Part shown: piece after piece, positions 1 through 8,091 of the stretch
How positions within the stretch are numbered: the first letter of the stretch is position 1
Layout of the letters: every line of letters begins with the position of its first letter
Source of the DNA: Candidatus Thorarchaeota archaeon
GTDB taxonomy: Archaea; Asgardarchaeota; Thorarchaeia; Thorarchaeales; Thorarchaeaceae
Assembly: GCA_029858305.1 (NCBI GenBank)
Contig: JAOUFI010000016.1
Coordinates: forward strand, 1 to 38,671
Direction of reading: 5' to 3'
DNA: 38,671 nucleotides
Notes under the pieces: model-generated
What the model was told of the DNA's origin: nothing
The model's input: only the letters and a program-made list of their open reading frames with translations
Database searches by the model: none
Position numbers and translations under genes: made by a program

Positions 1-25
1 AGTACTTGTACATCTGGTTTGGGAA

Positions 26-520
26 ATGCCTTTACTTCATGAAAGACAAAGTAATACACTTCAGTCACTCAAATCCATAGTTAGCAAGGTCGTTGAGAAG
101 TTATTGATTGGAAACCGAAAGACAAGTGAAAATCTTGCTCACACTGCCTCCCAAGTGATGAGCTGGATTGAGAATAGCTTCTTTTCCGAAACTAGATTGG
201 AAATGCTATCTGAACGTATGCTTTCGCTTGGAATCAAGGCATTTGCATTAAACCAGCTGGAGGAGGCTGAAAATAGATTTCTTGATGCCATTCGCCTGAA
301 TCGTGACTCGGTGCTTCCTCGCTGGAATTTAGCGCGAGTATATGCATTGATGGGACTGACTGAGAAGTCTCTTCGCTGCTATGAGAGCCTCAGGGAATAT
401 CTAGTAATTCAATTTCTAAGGCGGAGTAAGCACTATATCAAGAGGATAGAGAGCGAAACACACTCTGTAAGGCTAGGTAACATGAAAGTAATTGCCAATC
501 CTGTTCATTCTATGCCGTGA
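26..520 (+). CDS. TPR-repeat protein, possibly 5'-partial
   Basis: Small helical protein of unknown function. Residues about 68-124 read as two tetratricopeptide-like helix pairs (pattern ALNQLEEAENRFLDAI followed by PRWNLARVYALMG), a fold that usually mediates protein-protein contacts. There is no signal peptide or membrane segment, so it is probably cytoplasmic. The ATG at 26 is the first in view, but the frame stays open to the window edge (codons from base 2), so the true start may lie outside. The N-terminal 65 residues are polar and helical and match nothing I recognise. It lies 48 bases upstream of the flavoenzyme gene, which appears to have its own TATA box, so the two need not be co-transcribed. 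Confidence 0.6.
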   Translation: MPLLHERQSNTLQSLKSIVSKVVEKLLIGNRKTSENLAHTASQVMSWIENSFFSETRLEMLSERMLSLGIKAFALNQLEEAENRFLDAIRLNRDSVLPRWNLARVYALMGLTEKSLRCYESLREYLVIQFLRRSKHYIKRIESETHSVRLGNMKVIANPVHSMP

Positions 521-535
521 TTTCGTTCGGACAGA

Positions 536-545
536 AACTTAAATC
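536..545 (+). promoter_or_regulatory. TATA-like promoter of the nitronate monooxygenase gene
   Basis: The A/T-rich element AACTTAAATC is centred about 28 bases upstream of the ATG at 569. That is the archaeal TATA-to-start-site distance, so the transcript would be essentially leaderless. No Shine-Dalgarno sequence precedes this ATG, which fits. Confidence 0.35.
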
Positions 546-568
546 ATGGCTAGTATTATCAAATCGAT

Positions 569-1660
569 ATGAAGCTGCTACATACCGAACTCTGCGACAT
601 CGTTGGCATCAAACATCCGATTATGCAGGGTGGGATGGGACCCTATAAAACAGAATCACTTGCGATTGCTGTGGCCAATGCTGGTGCATTAGGCATCATT
701 AGCAGTATTGGCATGGCTGCGACCCTTCTTCCTGAGGCTGCGCCTGTTGACGCGATAAGGTTGTTTGGTTCAGATCCACCACCTGTGATTCTGCAGAAAT
801 CGATAGAAGCTGTCACAAAAGGAACTCGAACCTCCGGGGGCGTTTTCGGTGTGAATATACCTGTAGCTTCTGAGTTCATGTTAGCATCTGAGATGTTTGT
901 TAAACAGACGATAGAGTCATGCCAGTCAGATTCAGACACAGAACGCTCACTCAGGATCATTGTAACCTCAGCCGGGAATCCAAAACCATGGTCAGTGCTT
1001 AAGGAGGAGGGCTTCATATGGGCACATGTTGTGCCTTCAGTCTATCATGCTAAGAAGGCAGAACAAGCTGGAGCAGATATCATCGTGGCTTCAGGACATG
1101 AGGGCGGTGCACATGTTTCGTGGGAGCCGGTCCACTCCATGGTCTTAGTTCCAGCTGTCAGTAAAGCTGTAAAAACACCTGTCGTGGGAGCTGGTGGATT
1201 CTGCGATGGTGCGTCTCTTGCTGCAGCCCTCTGCCTCGGCGCTGTAGGCATTCAAATGGGAACTCGACTGATTGCAACACAGGAGAGCGACTTCGAACCA
1301 ATGTGGAAACAGGCCATTATTGAGAGAGAGGAACGGCGTACTCTTGTGGGAAGAGGTCTCTTTGGCCCAATGCGGTTCCTCCGTAATGCAAGAGCAGAGG
1401 ATATTGTGAAACGCACACTTGAAGACATTCCAGATTTCTTCCTTGGTGAACCATTAGATTCGAATGAGGAGATCTTGGAGCTAGAACGCTCTGGATTTGA
1501 TGATCTGATAGATGCAAAAGCGGATACAGCTCTCATGTTTGGAGGCGAGGTTGTCGGACGCATTGACGATTTACCTACGACATATGATCTCATTCAGAGA
1601 ATCATTGCAGAGGCTGTTGAAACTTTGAAAACAATACCCAAGAATGCTCTTCGAGAATGA
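569..1660 (+). CDS. Nitronate monooxygenase / FabK-like FMN enzyme
   Basis: FMN-dependent TIM-barrel protein of the 2-nitropropane dioxygenase family, which oxidises alkyl nitronates or, in FabK relatives, reduces enoyl thioesters. Seen in the sequence: the N-terminal phosphate/flavin loop HPIMQGGMG (residues 16-24), the GHEGGAH motif near residue 175, and the FMN phosphate-binding stretch VVGAGGF...GAVGIQMGTR (about 205-234). Length (363 aa) is usual for the family. It has no signal peptide and is probably cytoplasmic. The start is supported by a TATA box 28 bases upstream. The neighbouring Fe-ADH/AOR pair is also redox chemistry, but a separate promoter appears to lie between them. The family is secure; the physiological substrate cannot be read from the sequence, and enoyl reductase or detoxification are both possible. 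Confidence 0.85.
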   Translation: MKLLHTELCDIVGIKHPIMQGGMGPYKTESLAIAVANAGALGIISSIGMAATLLPEAAPVDAIRLFGSDPPPVILQKSIEAVTKGTRTSGGVFGVNIPVASEFMLASEMFVKQTIESCQSDSDTERSLRIIVTSAGNPKPWSVLKEEGFIWAHVVPSVYHAKKAEQAGADIIVASGHEGGAHVSWEPVHSMVLVPAVSKAVKTPVVGAGGFCDGASLAAALCLGAVGIQMGTRLIATQESDFEPMWKQAIIEREERRTLVGRGLFGPMRFLRNARAEDIVKRTLEDIPDFFLGEPLDSNEEILELERSGFDDLIDAKADTALMFGGEVVGRIDDLPTTYDLIQRIIAEAVETLKTIPKNALRE

Positions 1661-1743
1661 ATGTTATCCGGCAGAGCAAATAAGAGGAGGGACTATTACT
1701 AACCTAGCTATATTCATTGTGTTGTAATGTACTCGGAGGAGAG

Positions 1744-2925
1744 ATGAAATTGGTATGGTGGTTTTCTGTACCGAGGATTGTTTTTGGTGATGATGCACTC
1801 AGCGAGCTTGATCTTATTCAAGGCAAGAGAGCAATCATCATTACAGATAGGGTTGTCAACGGTCTAGGTCTAGCAGATAAGGTTTCGAACAAACTGTGTG
1901 AGAAACAGTGGTCAACAGCAATATGGGATGGAGCGATTCCTGATCCGAAGGTCTCAACGGTCAAAGAGGCTGCTGAAGCAATGAAGCATTTTGAAGCAGA
2001 CTGGATTATTGCTATCGGAGGTGGCAGTGTCATCGATACCGCAAAGGCAGCTTGGGTCCTTTACGAAAAGCCCAACGTTCAGTTGGATGCACTCACGCCC
2101 TTTGATGTACTTGGTCTTCGTGCCAAGGCCAAACTCATTTGTATCCCTACAACCACAGGGACAGGATCTGAAGCAACAAAGGCGATAGTTATCAGAGATG
2201 ATGAAACTGGTCGCAAATTCGCCACAATAAATCCCGAATTGACCCCCGATCTTGCACTTCTTGATCCAGCCTTTGTAGTGGGACTTCCAAAAGAACTCAC
2301 AGCTCACACTGGAATGGATGCACTGACTCATGCAATTGAGGGATATGTTTCCGTCTGGAAGAATGATTTCTCGGATGGATGCTCATTGCAGGCAGTGAAG
2401 ATGATATTCAAATGGTTACCAAAATCAGTTGAAGACCTATCAGACTTAGAAGCGCGAGAGAAGATGCTAGTAGCTGCATGCCTTGCAGGTATGTCTTTTG
2501 GCAATTCACAAGCTGCCCTTGCTCATTCGCTTGGACATAGCATGGGATCAGTATTGAGATTGCATCATGGACTATCTGTTGGGATGGCACTTCCATACAC
2601 AATAGAGTTCAACTGTAGGGATAACGAGGTTTGCGCCTCGCAGTACGCAGAGCTTGCAGGAATACTAGGTATTACGGGAAAAGATCATGTTAAGGTGTCA
2701 ATGAAGCTAGCAGAGGCAGTTAGAGACCTTATGGGCAAGGTTGGCAGTCCAAGGAGCTTTACTGAAGCGGGTGTTAAAAAGAATCAATTCGAGAAAGGAC
2801 TCGAGAAACTTGTTGAGTTCGCCATGATGGACTCCAGTCTAACAATGAATCCACGAAACACAGATAGTCATGAAATCCAAAAGATGTACGAATACATGTT
2901 CGAGGGGAAGATCATAGATTTCTGA
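1744..2925 (+). CDS. Iron-containing alcohol dehydrogenase
   Basis: Group III metal-dependent alcohol dehydrogenase, interconverting an alcohol and an aldehyde with NAD(P)H. The Rossmann-like motif GGGSVIDTAK is at residues 92-101, followed by TTTGTGSEAT. The metal ligands are visible as Asp and His in GMDALTHAIEGY, His in AHSLGHSMG and His in LHHGLSVGMALP. Length is 393 aa from the ATG at 1744, the family norm. That start has the ribosome site GGAGGA ending 3 bases upstream; an in-frame upstream start at 1717 lacks one and would add nine atypical residues. The stop is 15 bases before the aldehyde:ferredoxin oxidoreductase ATG, so the two are almost surely one operon, suggesting a shared aldehyde intermediate. 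Alcohol chain length is unknown. Confidence 0.92.
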   Translation: MKLVWWFSVPRIVFGDDALSELDLIQGKRAIIITDRVVNGLGLADKVSNKLCEKQWSTAIWDGAIPDPKVSTVKEAAEAMKHFEADWIIAIGGGSVIDTAKAAWVLYEKPNVQLDALTPFDVLGLRAKAKLICIPTTTGTGSEATKAIVIRDDETGRKFATINPELTPDLALLDPAFVVGLPKELTAHTGMDALTHAIEGYVSVWKNDFSDGCSLQAVKMIFKWLPKSVEDLSDLEAREKMLVAACLAGMSFGNSQAALAHSLGHSMGSVLRLHHGLSVGMALPYTIEFNCRDNEVCASQYAELAGILGITGKDHVKVSMKLAEAVRDLMGKVGSPRSFTEAGVKKNQFEKGLEKLVEFAMMDSSLTMNPRNTDSHEIQKMYEYMFEGKIIDF

Positions 2926-2940
2926 GGGAGGCAAGTATGA

Positions 2941-4761
2941 ATGGTAGGCTATAGAGGAAAAATACTCCAAGTGAATCTAGATGATGGAGCAACAACGGTC
3001 AAATCGCTTGATGAGATTCTCTTGAAGCAGTTCATTGGTGGCGCAGGGCTTGGTACACGTCTACTCTATGACATGATCAATTCAAATACAGACCCACTGG
3101 GACCGGAAAATCCATTGATATTCATGACTGGGCCTTGTACAGGCACAGCTGTGCCGACAAGTGGTAAATCGACATTTTGTGCAAGGTCCCCCAAAACAGG
3201 TCTCTTGGGATATAGTACGGTAGGAGGCCACTTTGGAGCAGACCTGAAATTCGCTGGATATGATGGTATAATCATCACAGGAGTTTCCGAGGAGCCATGT
3301 TATCTACTAGTTGAAGATTCAGATATTGAGATACGTAATGCAAGACACCTCTGGGGTAAAGATACAGAACAGGTCTGGGACATACTCAAAAAAGAAACTA
3401 ATCATAAGACTGCGGGCATAGCTAGGATTGGTATTGCAGGAGAAAATCTGGTCAAGTATGCAAGTATAATTGTCGATCATCACAGAGCAGCTGGGCGAAC
3501 TGGGCTAGGTGCAGTAATGGGCGCAAAGAAGCTCAAGGCTATAGTCGTTCATGGATCCGATAGGAAGGTTCCAGTCGCTCATGAAGAAGAACTCCAGAGG
3601 TATACAAAAGAACTCAATGAAGATAGTAAGGAAGATCCGACCTTTAGAATGTACTCAGATCTTGGTACAGCAGGATATATAGACATGGCGAGTTTGATGT
3701 ATGGATCATTTCCTGCAGGATATTATACCGTTGGAGATTTTGACACCTACAATCTTAGTGGTACTACTGTAAAAGAAACCATTCTTGTTGGTAAGACTGC
3801 ATGCTTCCGATGCCCGATAGGTTGTGGTCGGGTCGTAGAAGTACCGTCTGGCAAGTACAAGATGAATAAGTTCGCCGGTCCAGAGTTGGAGGTCACCGGG
3901 ACTATGGGATCTCTTCTACTAAACAACAATGTGGAGTCGGTGGCCTATGCAAATATGATGTTTGATCTCTTTGGTATCGACACTATCTCTGGAGGCAATA
4001 CTATTGCTTTTGCATACTATCTATTCAAGGAAGGGAGAATAACAGCCAAGGATCTTGATGGTATTAGCCCCGAATGGGGAGAGATCGACTCTGCCCTAGC
4101 ATTCATAGAGAAGATAGCAAAGAGAGAGGGCATCGGAGACCTGATGGCGGAGGGCAGTTTCCAGTTCGGGAGCAAGTTTGGAGTTCAAGAGCTTGCAGCA
4201 CAAGTCAATGGACTCGAGCTACCTCAACACGATCCAAGAGGATTCTCAGGACTTGCAGCAGGTTATGCTACTTCGCCACGAGGGGCTTGTCATATGGCTG
4301 CTGATATGTACAATGTTCAGATGGGTCAACCTAACGAGGCATTTGGAATTGATAGTATGGATAGATTCGCAAACGAGGCGGATCTTGTTGCAAGACATCA
4401 AGATTTCAGATGCGTCACAAACTCAGCTGTCATCTGCAACTTCTATCCAGTGGATGGCGATAAAATGACTCGATTACTACGGTTGGTAACAGGCTGGGAT
4501 ATTTCTGTGGCAGATGTTGTGATGTCCGGAGAGAGAATATTCACATTAATGAGACTCCTTAATCTCAAGCTGGGGTATGATACTAAGAACGAGATTCTAC
4601 CCGAGTTGATATCAAGACCACTCGAGGGAGCCACAGAGGAGCATGTTCCTGATATTAATGAACATCTCAACAAATGGTATGAGACCCGTGGCTGGCGTAG
4701 AGATAGTGGAAGACCTCCCAATGATCGACTCAAAATACTTGGTCTTGAAAACCTGGTGTAG
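2941..4761 (+). CDS. aor: Tungsten-containing aldehyde:ferredoxin oxidoreductase
   Basis: Oxidises aldehydes to carboxylic acids with ferredoxin as acceptor, or the reverse, using a tungsto-bispterin cofactor and one [4Fe-4S] cluster. The N-terminal domain starts with the family hallmark GYRGKILQVNL, then GGAGLGTRLLYD and the pterin-binding region around GPCTGTAVPTSGK. Cluster cysteines are C288, C291 and C295 (CFRCPIGC), the same numbers as in the Pyrococcus furiosus enzyme, with a late fourth ligand at C499 (or C491). Length is 606 aa, as usual. The ATG at 2941 has GGGAGG nine bases upstream; another ATG four bases earlier is out of frame and stops at once. Cytoplasmic. Paired with the alcohol dehydrogenase, it would link alcohol, aldehyde and acid pools to both NAD(P)H and ferredoxin. 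Confidence 0.95.
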   Translation: MVGYRGKILQVNLDDGATTVKSLDEILLKQFIGGAGLGTRLLYDMINSNTDPLGPENPLIFMTGPCTGTAVPTSGKSTFCARSPKTGLLGYSTVGGHFGADLKFAGYDGIIITGVSEEPCYLLVEDSDIEIRNARHLWGKDTEQVWDILKKETNHKTAGIARIGIAGENLVKYASIIVDHHRAAGRTGLGAVMGAKKLKAIVVHGSDRKVPVAHEEELQRYTKELNEDSKEDPTFRMYSDLGTAGYIDMASLMYGSFPAGYYTVGDFDTYNLSGTTVKETILVGKTACFRCPIGCGRVVEVPSGKYKMNKFAGPELEVTGTMGSLLLNNNVESVAYANMMFDLFGIDTISGGNTIAFAYYLFKEGRITAKDLDGISPEWGEIDSALAFIEKIAKREGIGDLMAEGSFQFGSKFGVQELAAQVNGLELPQHDPRGFSGLAAGYATSPRGACHMAADMYNVQMGQPNEAFGIDSMDRFANEADLVARHQDFRCVTNSAVICNFYPVDGDKMTRLLRLVTGWDISVADVVMSGERIFTLMRLLNLKLGYDTKNEILPELISRPLEGATEEHVPDINEHLNKWYETRGWRRDSGRPPNDRLKILGLENLV

Positions 4762-4765
4762 CAGT

Positions 4766-6277
4766 TCAGAGCTTTGCTTTGGGTAAATCCTGCACGATGC
4801 TCTTGAGAAATTCATAGAGGATAGGGATATCTGATATCTTGACACGCTCATCTGGTGTGTGGGCGTTCTCTGCCGTTGGTCCGATGGATACCATCTGGAG
4901 ACCGGGGATCTTCGCACCAATTATACCACACTCAAGTCCGGCATGAATTGCTTCAATCTTTACCTCATGCTCGGTAGCTACTTCATAGTGTTTCTGAATG
5001 AATTTGAGAAAGGGACTATTCGGTTCTGGATTCCATCCAGGATACATAGGTTTCAGAATAGCTTCCCAACCTGAGAAATCTGCGATGTTAGTTAGCTGTG
5101 TTCTAAAGAATTCAAGCTCTGTGTTTACACTGCTTCTTGTGCTGAGAAGGACCTCGATAGTGGATCCTGAAGTCTTGATGATAGCTACATTGTTTGAGGT
5201 CTCCACTAGACCTTCGACATTAGCTGAGAAGCAGAGGGGACCATTAGGAATGATATTGACAGACGTGATGATTTTCTTTGACTCGTCAAGAGAGAACGCA
5301 GGTCTTGGATCTGATATGCTCCAATTGATGGAAATATCTGGCTCAAGAGGTGATGAACCTTTAGCGGCTTCTTTGTAGTATGACAAGATTTCAGACTGTG
5401 CTTGTTTTAGAAGCTCTTCTGCACGTATTGCCATATCCGACTCTACTGCAAACTTGACTCGAGACTCACGTGTTATTGCGTTATGCTTGCTACCACCATT
5501 CCACTCGCAAAGGTGAACATTCATCTCTTTCACAAGACCAGATAGCATTCTTGCTACGAGCTTGTTTGCATTGGCACGATGTTTGTCAATATCGACACCC
5601 GAGTGTCCACCAAAGAGCCCTGTGACCTCTAGATCAAAGAAGGTAGCATTACCAGTTACCTTCTTTGTTTGTAGATTTTTCGTCAGTATTGTGTCGCCAC
5701 CACCTGCTGAGCCAATAGTGATGACACCAAGTTTCTCGGAGTCCACATTGATCAAAAACTTGCTCGTTATTCCCATTGAGTCAGGTTCTATAGCAAATGC
5801 ACCAACTAGGCCAGTTTCTTCGTCAACAGTGATGAGGAGTTCTAGAGGCCCGGTTTTTATCTTCGGGTCGAGTAATAATGCCAAAGCCAATGCGACGCCA
5901 ATACCATTGTCTGCACCAAGAGTTGTCCCATCTGCGTCCACCCACTCACCATTATCTTGGATGCGTACAGGAATTGGATTCTTGCTAAAATCAAAGCCAG
6001 CCGCTCGGTTAGTTTCACAGACCATGTCCATATGACCTTGGAACAAGAGCGATGGAATAGATTCCATTCCTTTGGAACCATTCCTTCTGATAAGTAAATT
6101 ACCCGCAGTATCCTCAGCTATCTTTAAGTCAATACCTAGTGACTTTGCGCGTTCGGGAATCCATGTCTTCAATTTAGCCCGAATTTGTTCCTCTTTCTTA
6201 GATTCACGTGGTGTTGCAATGAACACCTTCTCAAAAATCTCCCATACGAGTCTTGGTTCTAGACGCTCAAGGACCAT
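4766..6277 (-). CDS. pepD: Aminoacyl-histidine dipeptidase (PepD-like, M20C)
   Basis: Zinc metallopeptidase of family M20 that cleaves Xaa-His and other dipeptides. Visible metal and catalytic motifs are FQGHMDMVCE (first His, catalytic Asp), TLGADNGIG (bridging Asp), TVDEETGLVGA (catalytic Glu pair), and the C-terminal SIGPTAENAHTPDE (last His). A lid/dimerisation domain lies between. The M20C subfamily is indicated by the PepD-type length (503 aa) and by AIHAGLECGIIG near the end. The start is taken at the ATG at 6277, which has GAGAGGT about seven bases upstream; a TTG seven codons earlier is possible but lacks a site. It converges with the AOR gene, with only four bases between stops. A role in peptide or amino-acid use fits a heterotrophic archaeon. 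Confidence 0.9.
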   Translation of the reverse strand: MVLERLEPRLVWEIFEKVFIATPRESKKEEQIRAKLKTWIPERAKSLGIDLKIAEDTAGNLLIRRNGSKGMESIPSLLFQGHMDMVCETNRAAGFDFSKNPIPVRIQDNGEWVDADGTTLGADNGIGVALALALLLDPKIKTGPLELLITVDEETGLVGAFAIEPDSMGITSKFLINVDSEKLGVITIGSAGGGDTILTKNLQTKKVTGNATFFDLEVTGLFGGHSGVDIDKHRANANKLVARMLSGLVKEMNVHLCEWNGGSKHNAITRESRVKFAVESDMAIRAEELLKQAQSEILSYYKEAAKGSSPLEPDISINWSISDPRPAFSLDESKKIITSVNIIPNGPLCFSANVEGLVETSNNVAIIKTSGSTIEVLLSTRSSVNTELEFFRTQLTNIADFSGWEAILKPMYPGWNPEPNSPFLKFIQKHYEVATEHEVKIEAIHAGLECGIIGAKIPGLQMVSIGPTAENAHTPDERVKISDIPILYEFLKSIVQDLPKAKL

Positions 6278-6397
6278 TGATAAGACCTCTCTCTGCAAGG
6301 TGAGAGTGTCCCTAACTTTAAGGTTTTGTCAAGGAACAGGCATCTTTTTGTCTTGGATAAGCTAGAACCAAAATCTGAGCTCAAGGAGTGAAATCAT

Positions 6398-7270
6398 GTG
6401 TTTTTCGATCCCGGCTTAACCGATGTCCTTCGTAATATCATGCCAGGTCTTGGAGACCTCTTCCTTATCATCACCGAGTTTGGGAGTGAGCTGGTATTTA
6501 TTGGAGTACTACTAACTCTCTATTGGGCGGTGAATAAGAAGGAGGCTATACTTGCCACCTATTTGCTTGTTTTCGCGCTTCTCTCAAACTACTGGTTAAA
6601 AATCATCATAGCAAAAGAGCGACCACCAGTGAGTAACTGGTATCCAGGCGCAGATGCTCCAAACTATAGTACTCCTAGTGGACATAGCCAGTCTTCTGCA
6701 TCTCTCTACGGATGGTTCACTATAAGAGTAAGAAAGTGGTGGATGGCCGTCATAGCAGTAACAATTACAGTACTGGTTGGTATTTCTAGAATTTACCTTG
6801 GCGTGCACTATCTTGGTGATGTATTATTAGGATGGGGAATTGGTATCATTACAGTGATAGCTTTTGTCTATCTAGAGAACCCGATGCGACAATTCTTCTC
6901 ACGATTCAAACAGGAGTACATCTTGATGTCACTCGTCATCATCGGATTTGTAATGACCTTGATTGCCTACCTTCTTCCTCAACCACCAAATGATAATTTT
7001 GGCGCAGTCGGAGGCTTGACAATGGGACTTGCTCTGGGTCTTGTTCTAGAGAACAGGTTCGTCGGATTCTCTGTTGAAGTACAAGAGGGAGAGAGATTGA
7101 AACTCGTTCTTCGTGTCATCATTGGGTTTGTCCTTGTATTTGGAGTGATGTTAGGTCTGGCACCAATACTTCCAACAGAAGAGATTTGGCTACGTGCCTT
7201 AAGATACATGTTAATTGCTCTCACAGGAGTCTTTGTCTGGCCAGCTATCTTCAAGAGAATGAATCTATAG
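6398..7270 (+). CDS. PAP2-family membrane phosphatase
   Basis: Integral membrane phosphatase of the type 2 phosphatidic acid phosphatase family, which acts on lipid or isoprenoid phosphates or diphosphates. The three active-site motifs are in order: K...RP (K68 to R75-P76), PSGH (93-96) and SR...H...D (S130, R131, H137, D141). Several hydrophobic helices surround them, and four more follow in the C-terminal third, making it longer (290 aa) than minimal PAP2 proteins. The start is a GTG at 6398 with AGGAG about nine bases upstream; an overlapping ATG at 6396 is in another frame and does not yield this protein. Undecaprenyl- or dolichyl-diphosphate recycling is a reasonable but unproven role. 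The next gene begins at or shortly after its stop. Confidence 0.88.
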   Translation: MFFDPGLTDVLRNIMPGLGDLFLIITEFGSELVFIGVLLTLYWAVNKKEAILATYLLVFALLSNYWLKIIIAKERPPVSNWYPGADAPNYSTPSGHSQSSASLYGWFTIRVRKWWMAVIAVTITVLVGISRIYLGVHYLGDVLLGWGIGIITVIAFVYLENPMRQFFSRFKQEYILMSLVIIGFVMTLIAYLLPQPPNDNFGAVGGLTMGLALGLVLENRFVGFSVEVQEGERLKLVLRVIIGFVLVFGVMLGLAPILPTEEIWLRALRYMLIALTGVFVWPAIFKRMNL

Positions 7271-7359
7271 TGAAGGTCAACCTATCCTACGACTCTCAAA
7301 ATTTACTCCTTGGAGTTGCTCGACAGATTCAAGAGGTGGAGTGTCTAACTACCGAGAGG

Positions 7360-8091
7360 ATGGTGAAACACGTGAAAAAGGGAATCAGTACACCACTACT
7401 AACACCCCTATATCCAGGACCTCCGTATCACTATGTTGACGCGAAAGTCTTCCTTGCATTATTCAATCCAACTGAGGAATCAATAAGATCCTTGCTTCCA
7501 GCCCCATTACGACCATCACAGATGCCACTGGCTGGACTATTGTTTGGTGAACAACCGTGCAAGGAGGCAGGAACATTCATGGAATCAGGAATGCTTGTTC
7601 AATGCCTGTTCGACAATCCTGAAACAAAGGAGGAAGAAGTAGGGGTTTACTTTTGCTACAATTATGTAGATACTGATGTTGCTCAGGCAGCGGGTAGAGA
7701 GATCTGGGGATATCCACGAAAACGTGCAGAGATCTCGTTGGATTGGAAGAAAGACACTCTAGTCGCAACAACAAAGAGAAGTGGAACAACCATTCTCAAG
7801 GCAACATGTACGTTTAATGAAGATGGTGAATGGATCGATAGTGGGCCAAATATCAACATCAAAATGATACCAAGTGTCACAGGAAAGGGGTATGATCTAG
7901 CAGCAATTACTGCAGCATATCTAAAGTACGACATCAAAAAAGGGCGTTCAGGAGACGTAGAGGTTGAGATACAGAACGGTCCTGATGATGATTTCTCCAA
8001 GGTGAATATTGAGAGCAATATGATTGGACTCTACTTTGATTGTGATATTTTTCTACCAGCAGGCAAGATAGTTGGCACTGTTAAGTTATGA
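7360..8091 (+). CDS. Acetoacetate-decarboxylase-family protein
   Basis: Belongs to the acetoacetate decarboxylase (ADC) fold family: ISTPL near the N terminus, then GREIWGYP, and NINIKMIPS matching the clostridial NYMLKIIPN region. From the ATG at 7360 it is 243 aa, nearly identical to the clostridial length of 244. In-frame GTG codons at 7270 (overlapping the PAP2 stop) and 7336 are alternatives, so the start is uncertain. Oddity: in the clostridial enzyme the Schiff-base lysine is the first of two after YP (YPKK); here the sequence is YPRK, so that position is Arg and only the neighbouring Lys remains. It may therefore not be a true decarboxylase, or the neighbouring Lys may serve. Its stop directly abuts the convergent permease gene. 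Confidence 0.8.
   Translation: MVKHVKKGISTPLLTPLYPGPPYHYVDAKVFLALFNPTEESIRSLLPAPLRPSQMPLAGLLFGEQPCKEAGTFMESGMLVQCLFDNPETKEEEVGVYFCYNYVDTDVAQAAGREIWGYPRKRAEISLDWKKDTLVATTKRSGTTILKATCTFNEDGEWIDSGPNINIKMIPSVTGKGYDLAAITAAYLKYDIKKGRSGDVEVEIQNGPDDDFSKVNIESNMIGLYFDCDIFLPAGKIVGTVKL

Noticed and set aside
5562..6035. Long plus-strand open frame inside the PepD gene (157 codons).
   Set aside because: It lies entirely opposite a gene with a full set of M20 motifs, has low-complexity Ser/Pro composition and no ribosome site; it is a shadow frame. The same applies to the long frames opposite FTCD (14964-15401) and phosphoglucosamine mutase (36317-36760).
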